Shown here: positions 24,581-32,234 of the stretch, one piece after another
How positions within the stretch are numbered: position 1 is the first letter of the stretch
How the letters are laid out: every line of letters starts with the position of its first letter
NCBI RefSeq assembly: GCF_013409645.1
Contig: NZ_JACCBG010000001.1
Span: 3,346,001-3,410,000, forward strand
DNA length: 64,000 nt
Source of the DNA: Nocardioides panaciterrulae
GTDB taxonomy: Bacteria > Actinomycetota > Actinomycetes > Propionibacteriales > Nocardioidaceae
Direction of reading: 5' to 3'
The notes under the pieces: model-generated
What the model was told of the DNA's origin: nothing
The model's input: only the letters and a program-made list of their open reading frames with translations
The model's database searches: none
Program-made: the position numbers and the translations under genes

Positions 24581-25138
24581 ATGGAGCGCTCTCGGTCGGC
24601 GTTCGCCGCTCTTGGCCTCCTCCTCGCCTGCGCGCTCGCCGGGTGCTCGTCGCAGGATCCGGTGCCGAAGGTCGCGCCTGCGTCGGGGATGTCGGAGTCC
24701 GTCTCGCCGTCAGCGTCCGACCCGGCCTCGGAGAGTGCAACTGCGACGCCGTCGAAGAAGGCCCGGCCGGTCGCTGTAGTTCGCTCCTGGGTAGCAGCGC
24801 GTAACAAGGCGTTACGGGGCGAAGGTGTCGATGATGTCCGTGAACTGAGTGCGCCGAGTTGCAGGACCTGTGATGGGCTCATCGAGCCGATCGAGGAGAT
24901 CTATTCCAGTGGCGGTCACTTCGACACGGCTGGGTGGCGAATCGCCAAGGCAAGGCTCCGTTCTACGGGCTCGTCGCGGGCGGTCGTCGATGCGGGCGTG
25001 GTGATGGCTGGTGGAACGACGGTGTCTGAGGCGGGCGCTACGCCGAATGAGTATCCGCCCGAGCGGCATATGGCGGTCTTCAAGTTGCAGCCATCCGAGA
25101 AGGGCTGGCTGGTCAGTTTCTTGGGCTTCTTGTCATGA
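24581..25138 (+). CDS. DUF6318-like lipoprotein
   Basis: 185 residues with a lipoprotein signal peptide ending in LAGC, lipid-attachment Cys22. A Ser/Pro/Ala-rich linker (23-60) leads to a folded domain with VRSWVAARNKAL and CRTCDGLIEPIEEIYSSGGHF, which I recall as the DUF6318 pattern of actinobacterial lipoproteins. Function unknown. Leu78 is encoded by TTA (24812-24814), a rare codon in such GC-rich genomes, and the second half of the gene is visibly poorer in G+C than its neighbours. It overlaps the next gene by four bases (ATGA). This suggests acquisition by transfer together with the secreted protein that follows. Confidence 0.82.
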   Translation: MERSRSAFAALGLLLACALAGCSSQDPVPKVAPASGMSESVSPSASDPASESATATPSKKARPVAVVRSWVAARNKALRGEGVDDVRELSAPSCRTCDGLIEPIEEIYSSGGHFDTAGWRIAKARLRSTGSSRAVVDAGVVMAGGTTVSEAGATPNEYPPERHMAVFKLQPSEKGWLVSFLGFLS

Positions 25139-25899
25139 GGGCCTCCTTGACCTTGGCTCTCGCCCTGCTCGCGAGCTCGCTCGTCTTCTGCACTCCGGCC
25201 GCTCACGCGACGGGTGAGTGTCATTGGACGCAGGCAGAGCAGTTCGTGGACGGTGCGGTCCAGTTGGTGGCGCATCAGACCTGCACTTCGACCACTCAAC
25301 CGCCCGCTCCTGCAGGGGTGGCGTCCCACGCCACCCCGCCGAGGGATTCGGGCTGGGACGCCGCCTGTGTTCGGATGGCCATAACGGTCGGCCTCCCGCC
25401 TGACCGTTTCTGTGCAGCGCAGGGTAACGGCCCCGGCGCTCCTGCACCTCAGCCGCAGATCACGCAGGCGTTGGTGCTCCAGGCACTGCGGAGGGTTGGC
25501 CTTCCGGGGTCGCAGCTGGAGGTGCAGCCGCCGGGTGGGGAGACGCTGGTCAACTTCCGGACCAACTTCTACACCGAGCAGGAGCCGTTCACCAGGACGG
25601 TGCAGTTGCTGGGTCGCAGGGTCGATCTGCGGATCTGGCCGAGTCAGTTCCACTGGCGGTTCGGGGACGGCGCGGACCTGGCCACCTCGGACGCGGGTGC
25701 GCCCTACCCGGACCTGCAGATCACCCACGCCTACGAGTCCAAGGGTGGTGTGAGTCCGAGCGTGGACACGACCTACGCGGCGCAGTTCCGCGTGGATGGC
25801 GGAGCGTGGCGAGACGTCGACGGCACGGTGACGATCCCCGGAAGCCCGGTGCGGCTGCAGGTGCGGACGGCGCGGCCGGTGCTGGTCTCCTACCAGTAG
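25135..25899 (+). CDS. Secreted protein with PKD-like domain
   Basis: 254 residues with a Sec signal peptide (cleavage likely after AHA, near residue 25). A Cys-containing variable region follows. The C-terminal ~110 residues contain FHWRFGDGADLATSD, then ITHAYESKGG, then YAAQFRVDGGAW, the WxFGDG...HxY pattern of a PKD domain with divergent spacing. Such domains mediate binding at the cell surface; no enzyme motif is visible. It overlaps and probably depends on the DUF6318-like lipoprotein gene. G+C content is lower than nearby genes, as for its partner. A 13-base-pair hairpin follows the stop. Confidence 0.75.
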   Translation: MRASLTLALALLASSLVFCTPAAHATGECHWTQAEQFVDGAVQLVAHQTCTSTTQPPAPAGVASHATPPRDSGWDAACVRMAITVGLPPDRFCAAQGNGPGAPAPQPQITQALVLQALRRVGLPGSQLEVQPPGGETLVNFRTNFYTEQEPFTRTVQLLGRRVDLRIWPSQFHWRFGDGADLATSDAGAPYPDLQITHAYESKGGVSPSVDTTYAAQFRVDGGAWRDVDGTVTIPGSPVRLQVRTARPVLVSYQ

Positions 25900-25902
25900 C
25901 GG

Positions 25903-25947
25903 TTTGCGGCGGATCGCAAGCACCAGAGGGGTGGGATCCGCCGCAAA
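25903..25947 (+). terminator. Hairpin after the secreted PKD-like gene
   Basis: Arms TTTGCGGCGGATC (25903-25915) and GATCCGCCGCAAA (25935-25947) are perfect complements of 13 bases around a 19-base loop, three bases after the stop codon at 25899. Each arm ends in an AAA/TTT run, so it may terminate in both directions, although hemE ends 140 bases further on. Confidence 0.7.
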
Positions 25948-26087
25948 GGAAATCGGCCCTCGACCGGCCGGAACACCGCCCGCACGTCAGTGGCGGCGGG
26001 GCCGCGAGAGACATTCACGCCGGCCAACGCACACCTCACGGGCTCCGTGCCGGCTCGGAGGGCCGGCTCGGCACCCCTCACGCCAGA

Positions 26088-27128
26088 TCAGGCCACCGGA
26101 TAGGACTGCACGAACTCGGTCAGCCGCTTGAGCTGGTCGGGGTCGGTGGAGGGGATGACGCCGTGGCCGAGGTTGAAGATGTGCCCGCGCGCGGCGCGGC
26201 CGGCCTCGATCACCTCGGCGGCCCGGGCGGTCATCAGCTCGGTCGGGGCGAAGACCAGGGTGGGATCGAGGTTGCCCTGGACGGCCCGGTCTCCCACCAG
26301 CGGGATCGCCGAGCCCAGCGGCATCCGCCAGTCGACGCCGACCACGTCGGCGCCCGCCTCACCCATCAGCGTGAGCAGGTTGGAGGTGCCGACCCCGAAG
26401 TGGATCCGCGGCACCCCGAGCGCACCGACCCGCTCCAGCACGTACGCCGAGTGCGGCCCCACCTGCGCCCGGTAGTCGGCCGGGGTCAGCGCACCCGCCC
26501 ACGAGTCGAACAGCTGCACCGCGCTGGCACCGGCGGCGACCTGCACCTCGAGGTAGGCCGCGGCGATCCGCGCGATCTTGGCCATCAGCGCCTCCCAGAC
26601 CTCGGGGGCGCCGAACATCATCGCCTTGGTGCGGGCGTGCTCCTTGGACGGGCCGCCCTCGACGAGGTACGACGCGACCGTGAACGGCGCGCCGGCGAAG
26701 CCGATGAGGGGGGTGCCGCCGAGCTCGCCGACGAGCCCGCGCACCGCCTCGGTGATGAACGGGACGTGCTCGGGCGTCAGCTCGGGGATCGCCTCGACGT
26801 CGGCGAGCGTGCGCACCGGATGGGCGACGACCGGCCCCACGCCGGGGGTGATGTCGAGGTCCACCCCGACCGCCTTGAGCGGCAGCACGATGTCGGAGAA
26901 GAGGATGGCCGCGTCCACGCCGTAGCGCCGCACCGGCTGCATGGTGATCTCGACGACCAGGTCGGGATCCACGCACGCGTCGAGCATCGCGACGCCCTCC
27001 CGGACCCGCAGGTACTCCGGCAGCGACCGACCGGCCTGGCGCATGTACCAGACCGGGGTGTGCGGCACGGGCTCGCCGCGCGCGGCCTTCAAGAAGGCGC
27101 TCTCGGAGACGTCTGGACGGGTGCTCAC
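26088..27128 (-). CDS. hemE: Uroporphyrinogen decarboxylase
   Basis: 346 residues from a GTG at 27128 (VSTRPDVS). Decarboxylates uroporphyrinogen III to coproporphyrinogen III. Signature stretches are [17 protein letters not shown] near the N-terminus, with the substrate-binding arginines, [17 protein letters not shown] with the key Asp, [17 protein letters not shown], and [19 protein letters not shown] near the end. Length is normal. It supplies HemY and HemQ. Divergent from the DUF3000 gene with only 70 bases between starts, the arrangement I recall from Mycobacterium tuberculosis Rv2678c/Rv2680. Confidence 0.97.
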   Translation of the reverse strand: MSTRPDVSESAFLKAARGEPVPHTPVWYMRQAGRSLPEYLRVREGVAMLDACVDPDLVVEITMQPVRRYGVDAAILFSDIVLPLKAVGVDLDITPGVGPVVAHPVRTLADVEAIPELTPEHVPFITEAVRGLVGELGGTPLIGFAGAPFTVASYLVEGGPSKEHARTKAMMFGAPEVWEALMAKIARIAAAYLEVQVAAGASAVQLFDSWAGALTPADYRAQVGPHSAYVLERVGALGVPRIHFGVGTSNLLTLMGEAGADVVGVDWRMPLGSAIPLVGDRAVQGNLDPTLVFAPTELMTARAAEVIEAGRAARGHIFNLGHGVIPSTDPDQLKRLTEFVQSYPVA

Positions 27129-27198
27129 GGGGTGAAGCCTCGCAGGTCGGTCGGCGTGTTCGCACATCGAGACGGGCCCGCCGACCTACTGTGAACCC

Positions 27199-27834
27199 AT
27201 GGTGGCCAGTCAGGAGACGCACCCCGGAGCGGGTGCGGGGGTGCCCCCGGAGTTCCGGGACGCGGTGAGCAGCATGCAGGCCGCCCGGCTGCGCCCGGAG
27301 GTCTTCTGTGAGGAGATGCCGGCGCCGCAGCGGATCGCGCCGTACGCCGCGGCGCTGTCCGCGGACGTGACCGTCGACGACACCGACGTCGGCACCGGCC
27401 GGATCATCCTCCTGCACGACCCCGCCGGCAACGACGCCTGGGAGGGCACCTTCCGGCTGGTGGCCTACACCCGCGCCGAGATCGACCTGGACCTGGTGAC
27501 CGACCCGCTGCTGGCCAGCGTCGGCTGGTCGTGGCTGACCGAGGCGCTCGACGCCCACGGCGCGACGTACGCCGCCGCCTCCGGCACCGTCACCCGGGTG
27601 GCCACCGAGAGCTTCGGCGGCATGGCCGACGAGGGCGGCACCGCCCAGCTGGAGATCCGCGCCTCGTGGTCCCCCGCCCCGGAGCCGGGAGCGGTCCCCG
27701 GCGCCCCGCTCGACCTCGCCCCGCACATCGAGGCGTGGGGCGAGCTGCTGTGCACCGCGGCGGGGCTGCCGCCGGTGCCGGAGGGGGTTGCGGTGATCCC
27801 GAGCCGGCGCGGCCAGCGCGGTCCGGGACACTGA
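27199..27834 (+). CDS. DUF3000 family protein
   Basis: 211 residues, cytosolic. Contains PPEFRDAVSSMQAARLRPEVFCEEMPAPQRIAPYAAALSADV at the start and LLHDPAGNDAWEGTFRLVAYTRAE in the middle, which I recognise as the DUF3000 family conserved in actinobacteria between hemE and an RNase D-like gene. The C-terminal region includes HIEAWGELLCTAAGLPPVPEGVA. No catalytic motif is evident. Six bases separate it from the next gene, so they are probably co-transcribed. Function unknown. Confidence 0.9.
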   Translation: MVASQETHPGAGAGVPPEFRDAVSSMQAARLRPEVFCEEMPAPQRIAPYAAALSADVTVDDTDVGTGRIILLHDPAGNDAWEGTFRLVAYTRAEIDLDLVTDPLLASVGWSWLTEALDAHGATYAAASGTVTRVATESFGGMADEGGTAQLEIRASWSPAPEPGAVPGAPLDLAPHIEAWGELLCTAAGLPPVPEGVAVIPSRRGQRGPGH

Positions 27835-27839
27835 GTCCT

Positions 27840-29165
27840 ATGCCCCCGCTCGCCGACCCCTCCGAACCCGAGCTCGCCGACATCCCGGCCGCGGATCCCG
27901 AGGGGGTGCCGGCCGGCGACACCGTCCCCGAGCCGCCGGTCGAGGAGCGCCCGCTGCTCACGCTGCGCGACGGCCTGCCTTCGGTGGTGCAGGACGCGGA
28001 GCGGCTGCGCGAGGTCGCCGCGGCCATCGCCGGCGGCACCGGCCCGGTCGCGATCGACGCCGAGCGGGCCTCGGGCTACCGCTACTCCTCCCGCGCCTAC
28101 CTGATCCAGCTGCGCCGGGAGGGCGCCGGCACCGCGCTGGTCGACCCGATCGCGCTGGACACCCTCGACCCGCTGGCCGAGGCCCTGGCCGGCACCGAGT
28201 GGATCCTGCACGCCGCCAGCCAGGACCTGCCCTGCCTGGCCGAGCTGGGGCTGCACCCCGACGCGCTCTTCGACACCGAGCTCGCGGGCCGGCTGCTGGG
28301 CTATCCCCGGGTCGGCCTGGCCACCCTGGTCGAGACCCTGCTCGGCCACCGGCTCGCCAAGGAGCACTCCGCGGTCGACTGGTCGACCCGCCCGCTCCCG
28401 GAGCCGTGGCTGGAGTACGCCGCGCTGGACGTCGAGGTCCTCGTGGAGCTGCGCGCGGCGCTGGCCGAGGAGCTGGCCGCCGCCGGCAAGGACGACTGGG
28501 CCCGCCAGGAGTTCGACCACCTGCGCACCTTCCAGCCGACCCCCCGGGTCGACGCCTGGCGGCGCACCTCCGGGATGCACCGGGTCCGCGGCCGCCGCGG
28601 CCTGGGCGCGGTGCGCGCGCTGTGGGAGACCCGCGACGAGATCGCCGCCCAGCGCGACGTCACCCCGGGGCGGATCATCCCCGACAGCGCGATCGTCGCC
28701 GCCGCGCAGGCGATGCCCGCCGACAAGCCGTCCCTGCTGCGCACCCGCGGCTTCCACGGCCGGGGCGCCGAGCGGTACGCCGGCCGCTGGCTGGCGGCGC
28801 TGCGCGAGGCCACCGAGATGCCCGAGGACCAGCTGCCGGCCCGCTCGCCGCGCAGCGACGGTCCGCCGCTGCCCCGGGCATGGGCGGAGAAGGACCCGGT
28901 CGCGGCCAGCCGGCTCGCGCTCGCCCGCAGCGCCATGGCCGACCTGGCCGAGCAGCACTCGATCCCGGTGGAGAACCTGCTGACGCCCGACTACCTGCGG
29001 CGCACGCTGTGGACGCCGCCCGCGACCCGCGACCCGGGCCAGCTGCTCGACGAGGTCGCCGCCCAGCTCGCGGCGTACGGCGCCCGCAGCTGGCAGATCG
29101 CGCTCACCGCGCCGCTGCTGACCACCGCGGTGCTGCAGGCCGACGCCGAGGCCGCCACGGACTGA
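27840..29165 (+). CDS. RNase D-like 3'-5' exonuclease with HRDC domain
   Basis: 441 residues. The DEDDy exonuclease domain shows VAIDAERASGYRYSSRAYLIQL (Asp and Glu of motif I), HAASQDLPCLAELG (motif II) and WLEYAALDVEVLVELR (motif III with Tyr and Asp). An HRDC domain follows (RGLGAVRALWETRDEIAAQRDVTPGRIIPD), then an HRDC-like tail to the end. RNase D matures tRNA 3' ends; the longer actinobacterial versions are less studied. The ATG at 27840 follows DUF3000 by six bases. The mycobacterial equivalent is Rv2681. Confidence 0.92.
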   Translation: MPPLADPSEPELADIPAADPEGVPAGDTVPEPPVEERPLLTLRDGLPSVVQDAERLREVAAAIAGGTGPVAIDAERASGYRYSSRAYLIQLRREGAGTALVDPIALDTLDPLAEALAGTEWILHAASQDLPCLAELGLHPDALFDTELAGRLLGYPRVGLATLVETLLGHRLAKEHSAVDWSTRPLPEPWLEYAALDVEVLVELRAALAEELAAAGKDDWARQEFDHLRTFQPTPRVDAWRRTSGMHRVRGRRGLGAVRALWETRDEIAAQRDVTPGRIIPDSAIVAAAQAMPADKPSLLRTRGFHGRGAERYAGRWLAALREATEMPEDQLPARSPRSDGPPLPRAWAEKDPVAASRLALARSAMADLAEQHSIPVENLLTPDYLRRTLWTPPATRDPGQLLDEVAAQLAAYGARSWQIALTAPLLTTAVLQADAEAATD

Positions 29166-29209
29166 CGTCGGGTGCCTCCGCGCCCCGGGCCGGCCGGCCC
29201 GCCCTCGGC

Positions 29210-29273
29210 CGGCGCTCGAGCCGACCGGCGCTCGAGCCGACCGGCGCTCGAGCTAGCCGGCGCTCGGGCTGTC
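29210..29273. repeat. Four tandem 16-base repeats
   Basis: Units CGGCGCTCGAGCCGAC (29210, 29226), CGGCGCTCGAGCTAGC (29242) and CGGCGCTCGGGCTGTC (29258) lie head to tail between the RNase D-like gene and the solute-binding protein gene. The last one and a half units also encode the C-terminal codons and stop of the latter on the minus strand. Confidence 0.85.
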
Positions 29274-30713
29274 AGTCGAGCTGGGGCTCGGGCTCGGGCT
29301 CGAGCTGTCGCTCGGGCTGGGGCTGGGGCTGGCCGGGGCCAGCACGCTGCGGGACTGGGCGTCGATCTGCGCGCCGAGCTGGGCCAGGTCGAGCACCGGC
29401 ACGGTGACCAGTTCGTTGAGCTCTCCCCCGACCACCTGCTCCAGCCGCGTCATCGTGTCGATCAGCGGCATGAAGTGGACGTAGCGCTCGCTGCTGGTGA
29501 AGACCCGGGCGTCCTCGGGCTGGCGGCCCGGCTGCAGGAAGTCCTCGCCGGCGGCCGCCTCGAGATTGGTCGGGACCAGGTAGCCGGTGTGGGCGACCTG
29601 GGCGACCTGCTCGGTGGAGAGCACGTGCACCAGGAAGTCGGCGGCCTCCGGGGTGCTCGCCGCGTCGGCGGACAAGCACAGGCCGGTCACGTTCCCGACG
29701 GTGGCGGAGCTGTCCAGGATCGGCATCGGCATCACGTCGAAGTCGAGGCCGGGCACCCGCCGCAACCGCGGCACCAGCGAGCGGTAGCCGGCGATCATGC
29801 CCAGCTTGCCCCGCTCGAACCACTGCAGCGGCGAGGCGGTGGCGAGCTGTCGCTGGGTCAGCGTGAGGTGGGGGTTGCGCAGCAGGGGCAGCACCCGGTT
29901 CAGCGCGTCCTGGGTGCCGCTGGCGGAGAAGGCCAGCGAGGTGGGGTTCTGCTCGTCGTCGAAGAGCGACCCGCCACCGGAGTAGATGAACGGGGCGAGC
30001 CCGTTCAGCGAGGGACTGACATAGACGCCGCGGGTGCCCTTGCGGGGATGGGTCGCGAACTTGGCCGCGGCGGTGAACTGCTCGAAGGTCCAGCGCGGGT
30101 TGTCGCTCTCCGGGTCGGGGGCGTCGAGGCCGCGCTCGGCCATCCGTGCGAAGTCGATGAGATCCTTGTTGTAGTAGATGACCATCGGCGAGATGGAGTA
30201 CGGCATGCACTGCAGCCGGTTGTCGGCGCTGAACGCCTCCAGCGCGGACCGCGCGTAGCCGTCACCGAAGTCCACGCCGCGCTCGTCGAGCAGCTCGTCG
30301 ACCGGCTGGGTGAGCTGCTGCTGCTGGAGCCACGCCAGGTCGCTGCGGGAGACCATGAACACGTCCGGGAGCTCCTGCCCGCCGGCGGAGGCCTTGCGCA
30401 GCTCGGAGATCATCGCGTCGTGGGTGGGCCAGCTGTGCAGCTGGACCTGGCTGTCCTGACTGGTGGCGTTGAAGGCGTTCACCACGCGCTCGAAGGCCGT
30501 CTGCTCGTCCTTGGGTCCGTAGACCCCGAACGTCAGCGAGGTGGGCTGGGGCGTCGGCGAGCTCGCGCTGCTGCTGTGCAGGATCGGGCCGGGCTGTGCC
30601 CCCGTGCCGCCGTCGCAGCCGGCCAGCCCGAGGCAGAGCACCCCGGCCAGCGCTCCGGTGAGCACCGCCGACCGGCCGCGCCCACGAGACCAGCGACGAA
30701 TCCTCACCTGCAC
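29253..30713 (-). CDS. ABC-type extracellular solute-binding lipoprotein (family 1)
   Basis: About 486 residues from a GTG at 30713, directly behind a GGGGAGAGGGG tract; the GTG at 30707 is an alternative. A lipoprotein signal ends in LGLAGC with Cys33. The mature protein has the family 1 (sugar-type) layout: VVNAFNATSQDSQVQLHSWP, PDVFMVSRSDLAWL, YSISPMVIYYNKDL and LVHVLSTEQVAQVA. The tail is a Ser/Pro repeat (PSPSPSDSSSPSPSPSS). No permease or ATPase genes flank it, so the transporter partner must be elsewhere. The ligand is probably a sugar or related solute, inferred from family only. Confidence 0.88.
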   Translation of the reverse strand: MQVRIRRWSRGRGRSAVLTGALAGVLCLGLAGCDGGTGAQPGPILHSSSASSPTPQPTSLTFGVYGPKDEQTAFERVVNAFNATSQDSQVQLHSWPTHDAMISELRKASAGGQELPDVFMVSRSDLAWLQQQQLTQPVDELLDERGVDFGDGYARSALEAFSADNRLQCMPYSISPMVIYYNKDLIDFARMAERGLDAPDPESDNPRWTFEQFTAAAKFATHPRKGTRGVYVSPSLNGLAPFIYSGGGSLFDDEQNPTSLAFSASGTQDALNRVLPLLRNPHLTLTQRQLATASPLQWFERGKLGMIAGYRSLVPRLRRVPGLDFDVMPMPILDSSATVGNVTGLCLSADAASTPEAADFLVHVLSTEQVAQVAHTGYLVPTNLEAAAGEDFLQPGRQPEDARVFTSSERYVHFMPLIDTMTRLEQVVGGELNELVTVPVLDLAQLGAQIDAQSRSVLAPASPSPSPSDSSSPSPSPSSTDSPSAG

Positions 30714-30918
30714 CCCTCTCCCCGGCGTACGCCGGGCTCTGACCGCTCCTGCTGCGGCCGGCCCGGACCCGGGCCGCCGGCGCCCCACCCTACCGACCGG
30801 CGGCACGGGCCCGGAGGCGCCTCGCGCCGGGGACGACCCTGCGCGACCCTGCGCGCGACCCGGTGCGTCCCGGTGCGGGCCCGGTCGGCCGCCGGGCCGC
30901 CGGCCGTAGGCTCCCCCC

Positions 30919-31389
30919 GTGCCTCGACTCAGCCGCCGGATCCGCGACCTGGTGACCAGGGCCGCCCGACCTCGCCGCCCGCGTCGCGAGCCGGACGTCT
31001 TCGGCTACGCGCCCCGGGCGGACGGACGGCCGGACCCCGGCGAGGTGGTGTGGGCCTGGGTGCCCTTCGAGGAGGACGACGGTCGCGGCAAGGACCGCCC
31101 GGTGCTGCTGGTGGGCAGCCGGCGGGCCGGCGGCGGCGAGCGCTGGCTCGGCCTGATGCTGACCAGCAAGGACCACGACCGCGACGCCGCCCAGGAGGCG
31201 CGCCAGGGGCGGTACTGGATGGATGTCGGGACCGGCGGCTGGGACCGGGAGAGGCGGCCCAGCGAGGTGCGGCTGGACCGGCTGCTCGAGCTCGAGCCGG
31301 CCGGCATCCGCCGGGAGGGCGCGGCGCTGGACCGGGCGACGTACGACCGGGTGCTGGCCGCCGCGCGCCGGCACCACGCCCTGCCGTGA
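30919..31389 (+). CDS. PemK/MazF-family protein without an adjacent antitoxin
   Basis: 156 residues from a GTG. After a basic N-terminus (residues 1-40) comes GEVVWAWVPFEEDDGRGKDRPVLLVG, the MazF/PemK SH3-like beta-barrel start, then ERWLGLMLTSKDHD. MazF toxins cleave mRNA. No antitoxin-sized gene lies directly upstream; the gene is divergent from the solute-binding protein. Stand-alone actinobacterial members like this are common and may not be toxins. A T-rich hairpin terminator follows at 31468. Confidence 0.8.
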   Translation: MPRLSRRIRDLVTRAARPRRPRREPDVFGYAPRADGRPDPGEVVWAWVPFEEDDGRGKDRPVLLVGSRRAGGGERWLGLMLTSKDHDRDAAQEARQGRYWMDVGTGGWDRERRPSEVRLDRLLELEPAGIRREGAALDRATYDRVLAAARRHHALP

Positions 31390-31467
31390 CCTGAGCCGGG
31401 ACCTCAGCCGAGAACTGAGCCGATAACTGAGGGAGCACGCCGGACCGGGAGCGCCTCACGGCGCGTG

Positions 31468-31489
31468 GCCGCTCGTAGCGGCTTATTTT
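31468..31489 (+). terminator. Rho-independent-like terminator after the MazF-like gene
   Basis: Stem GCCGCT (31468-31473) and AGCGGC (31477-31482), loop CGT, followed at once by TTATTTT. A T-run is rare in this sequence, so the hairpin plus T-run is meaningful. It lies about 80 bases past the stop codon, in a 220-base gap (31390-31609) that otherwise holds only degenerate CTGAGCCG-like repeats near 31391-31430. Confidence 0.65.
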
Positions 31490-31609
31490 GGGACCCGGGG
31501 CTGCCGCGGTCCGACGTGCTCCGGGGACCAACCTTACGACCTCATCGGGTGGGCTCAAGGCGATACCGCTGAGATGAGTCGCACACATTCGGCGTCGGCG
31601 GTCCGGCCC

Positions 31610-32206
31610 TCAGCTCAGTCCCTCGTCGAGCTCGGCGTGGCCGGCGGCCTCGAGCTGCTCGGCCAGGCCGAGCATCCGGCGCACCTCGTCGTTCGTGGGG
31701 CCGGTGAGCGAGGCCCGGCCGGTCGCCACCACCCGGGCGAAGGCGGCCGCGCGCAGCAACACGTCGGCGAAGTCGCTGCCGACGATGCCGCGCAGCACCT
31801 GGTCGATCATCGCCTTGAGCTCGTCGGGTCCCGGCGGGTCGGCCACCCCGGCGACGACCCGGGCCACCTGGGCGCGGGCCCGCCCGGCCTCGTACTCCCG
31901 GGCCACCCCGACCGGGTCGGCGTACACCCAGGACCGGAGCAGGTAGAGCCGCCACAGGCAGCCGGCCAGCGAGTCGGCGGGCGACCCGGCCCACACCTCC
32001 GCGATGGTCTCGATGCCCTCGCTCTCGGCGAGGTGCAGCAGCCGGTCGGCGACCGCGTCGTCCCCGGACTCCCGCGCCCCGCGCACCAGCAGCGTGGCCG
32101 CCCGGTCGGCGGCCTCGCTGACGGCCGCGGGGTCCACGCCGCCGGTCAGCTCCTCGAAGAAGTCGGACCCGGGCTTCATCGGCCGGTGGTGGGGACGCTC
32201 GCTCAC
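31610..32206 (-). CDS. Conserved hypothetical protein
   Basis: 198 residues from a GTG, cytosolic and almost entirely helical. Notable stretches are FFEELTGGVDP near the start, LWRLYLLRSWVYADP in the middle and the C-terminal EVRRMLGLAEQLEAAGHAELDEGL. No catalytic or DNA-binding motif is seen and I do not recognise a characterised family. It lies 28 bases downstream of hrpA on the same strand, so it is probably co-transcribed with the helicase. Confidence 0.8.
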   Translation of the reverse strand: MSERPHHRPMKPGSDFFEELTGGVDPAAVSEAADRAATLLVRGARESGDDAVADRLLHLAESEGIETIAEVWAGSPADSLAGCLWRLYLLRSWVYADPVGVAREYEAGRARAQVARVVAGVADPPGPDELKAMIDQVLRGIVGSDFADVLLRAAAFARVVATGRASLTGPTNDEVRRMLGLAEQLEAAGHAELDEGLS

Positions 32207-32234
32207 CGCGCCACCCTACGACCGGCCCCCACCC

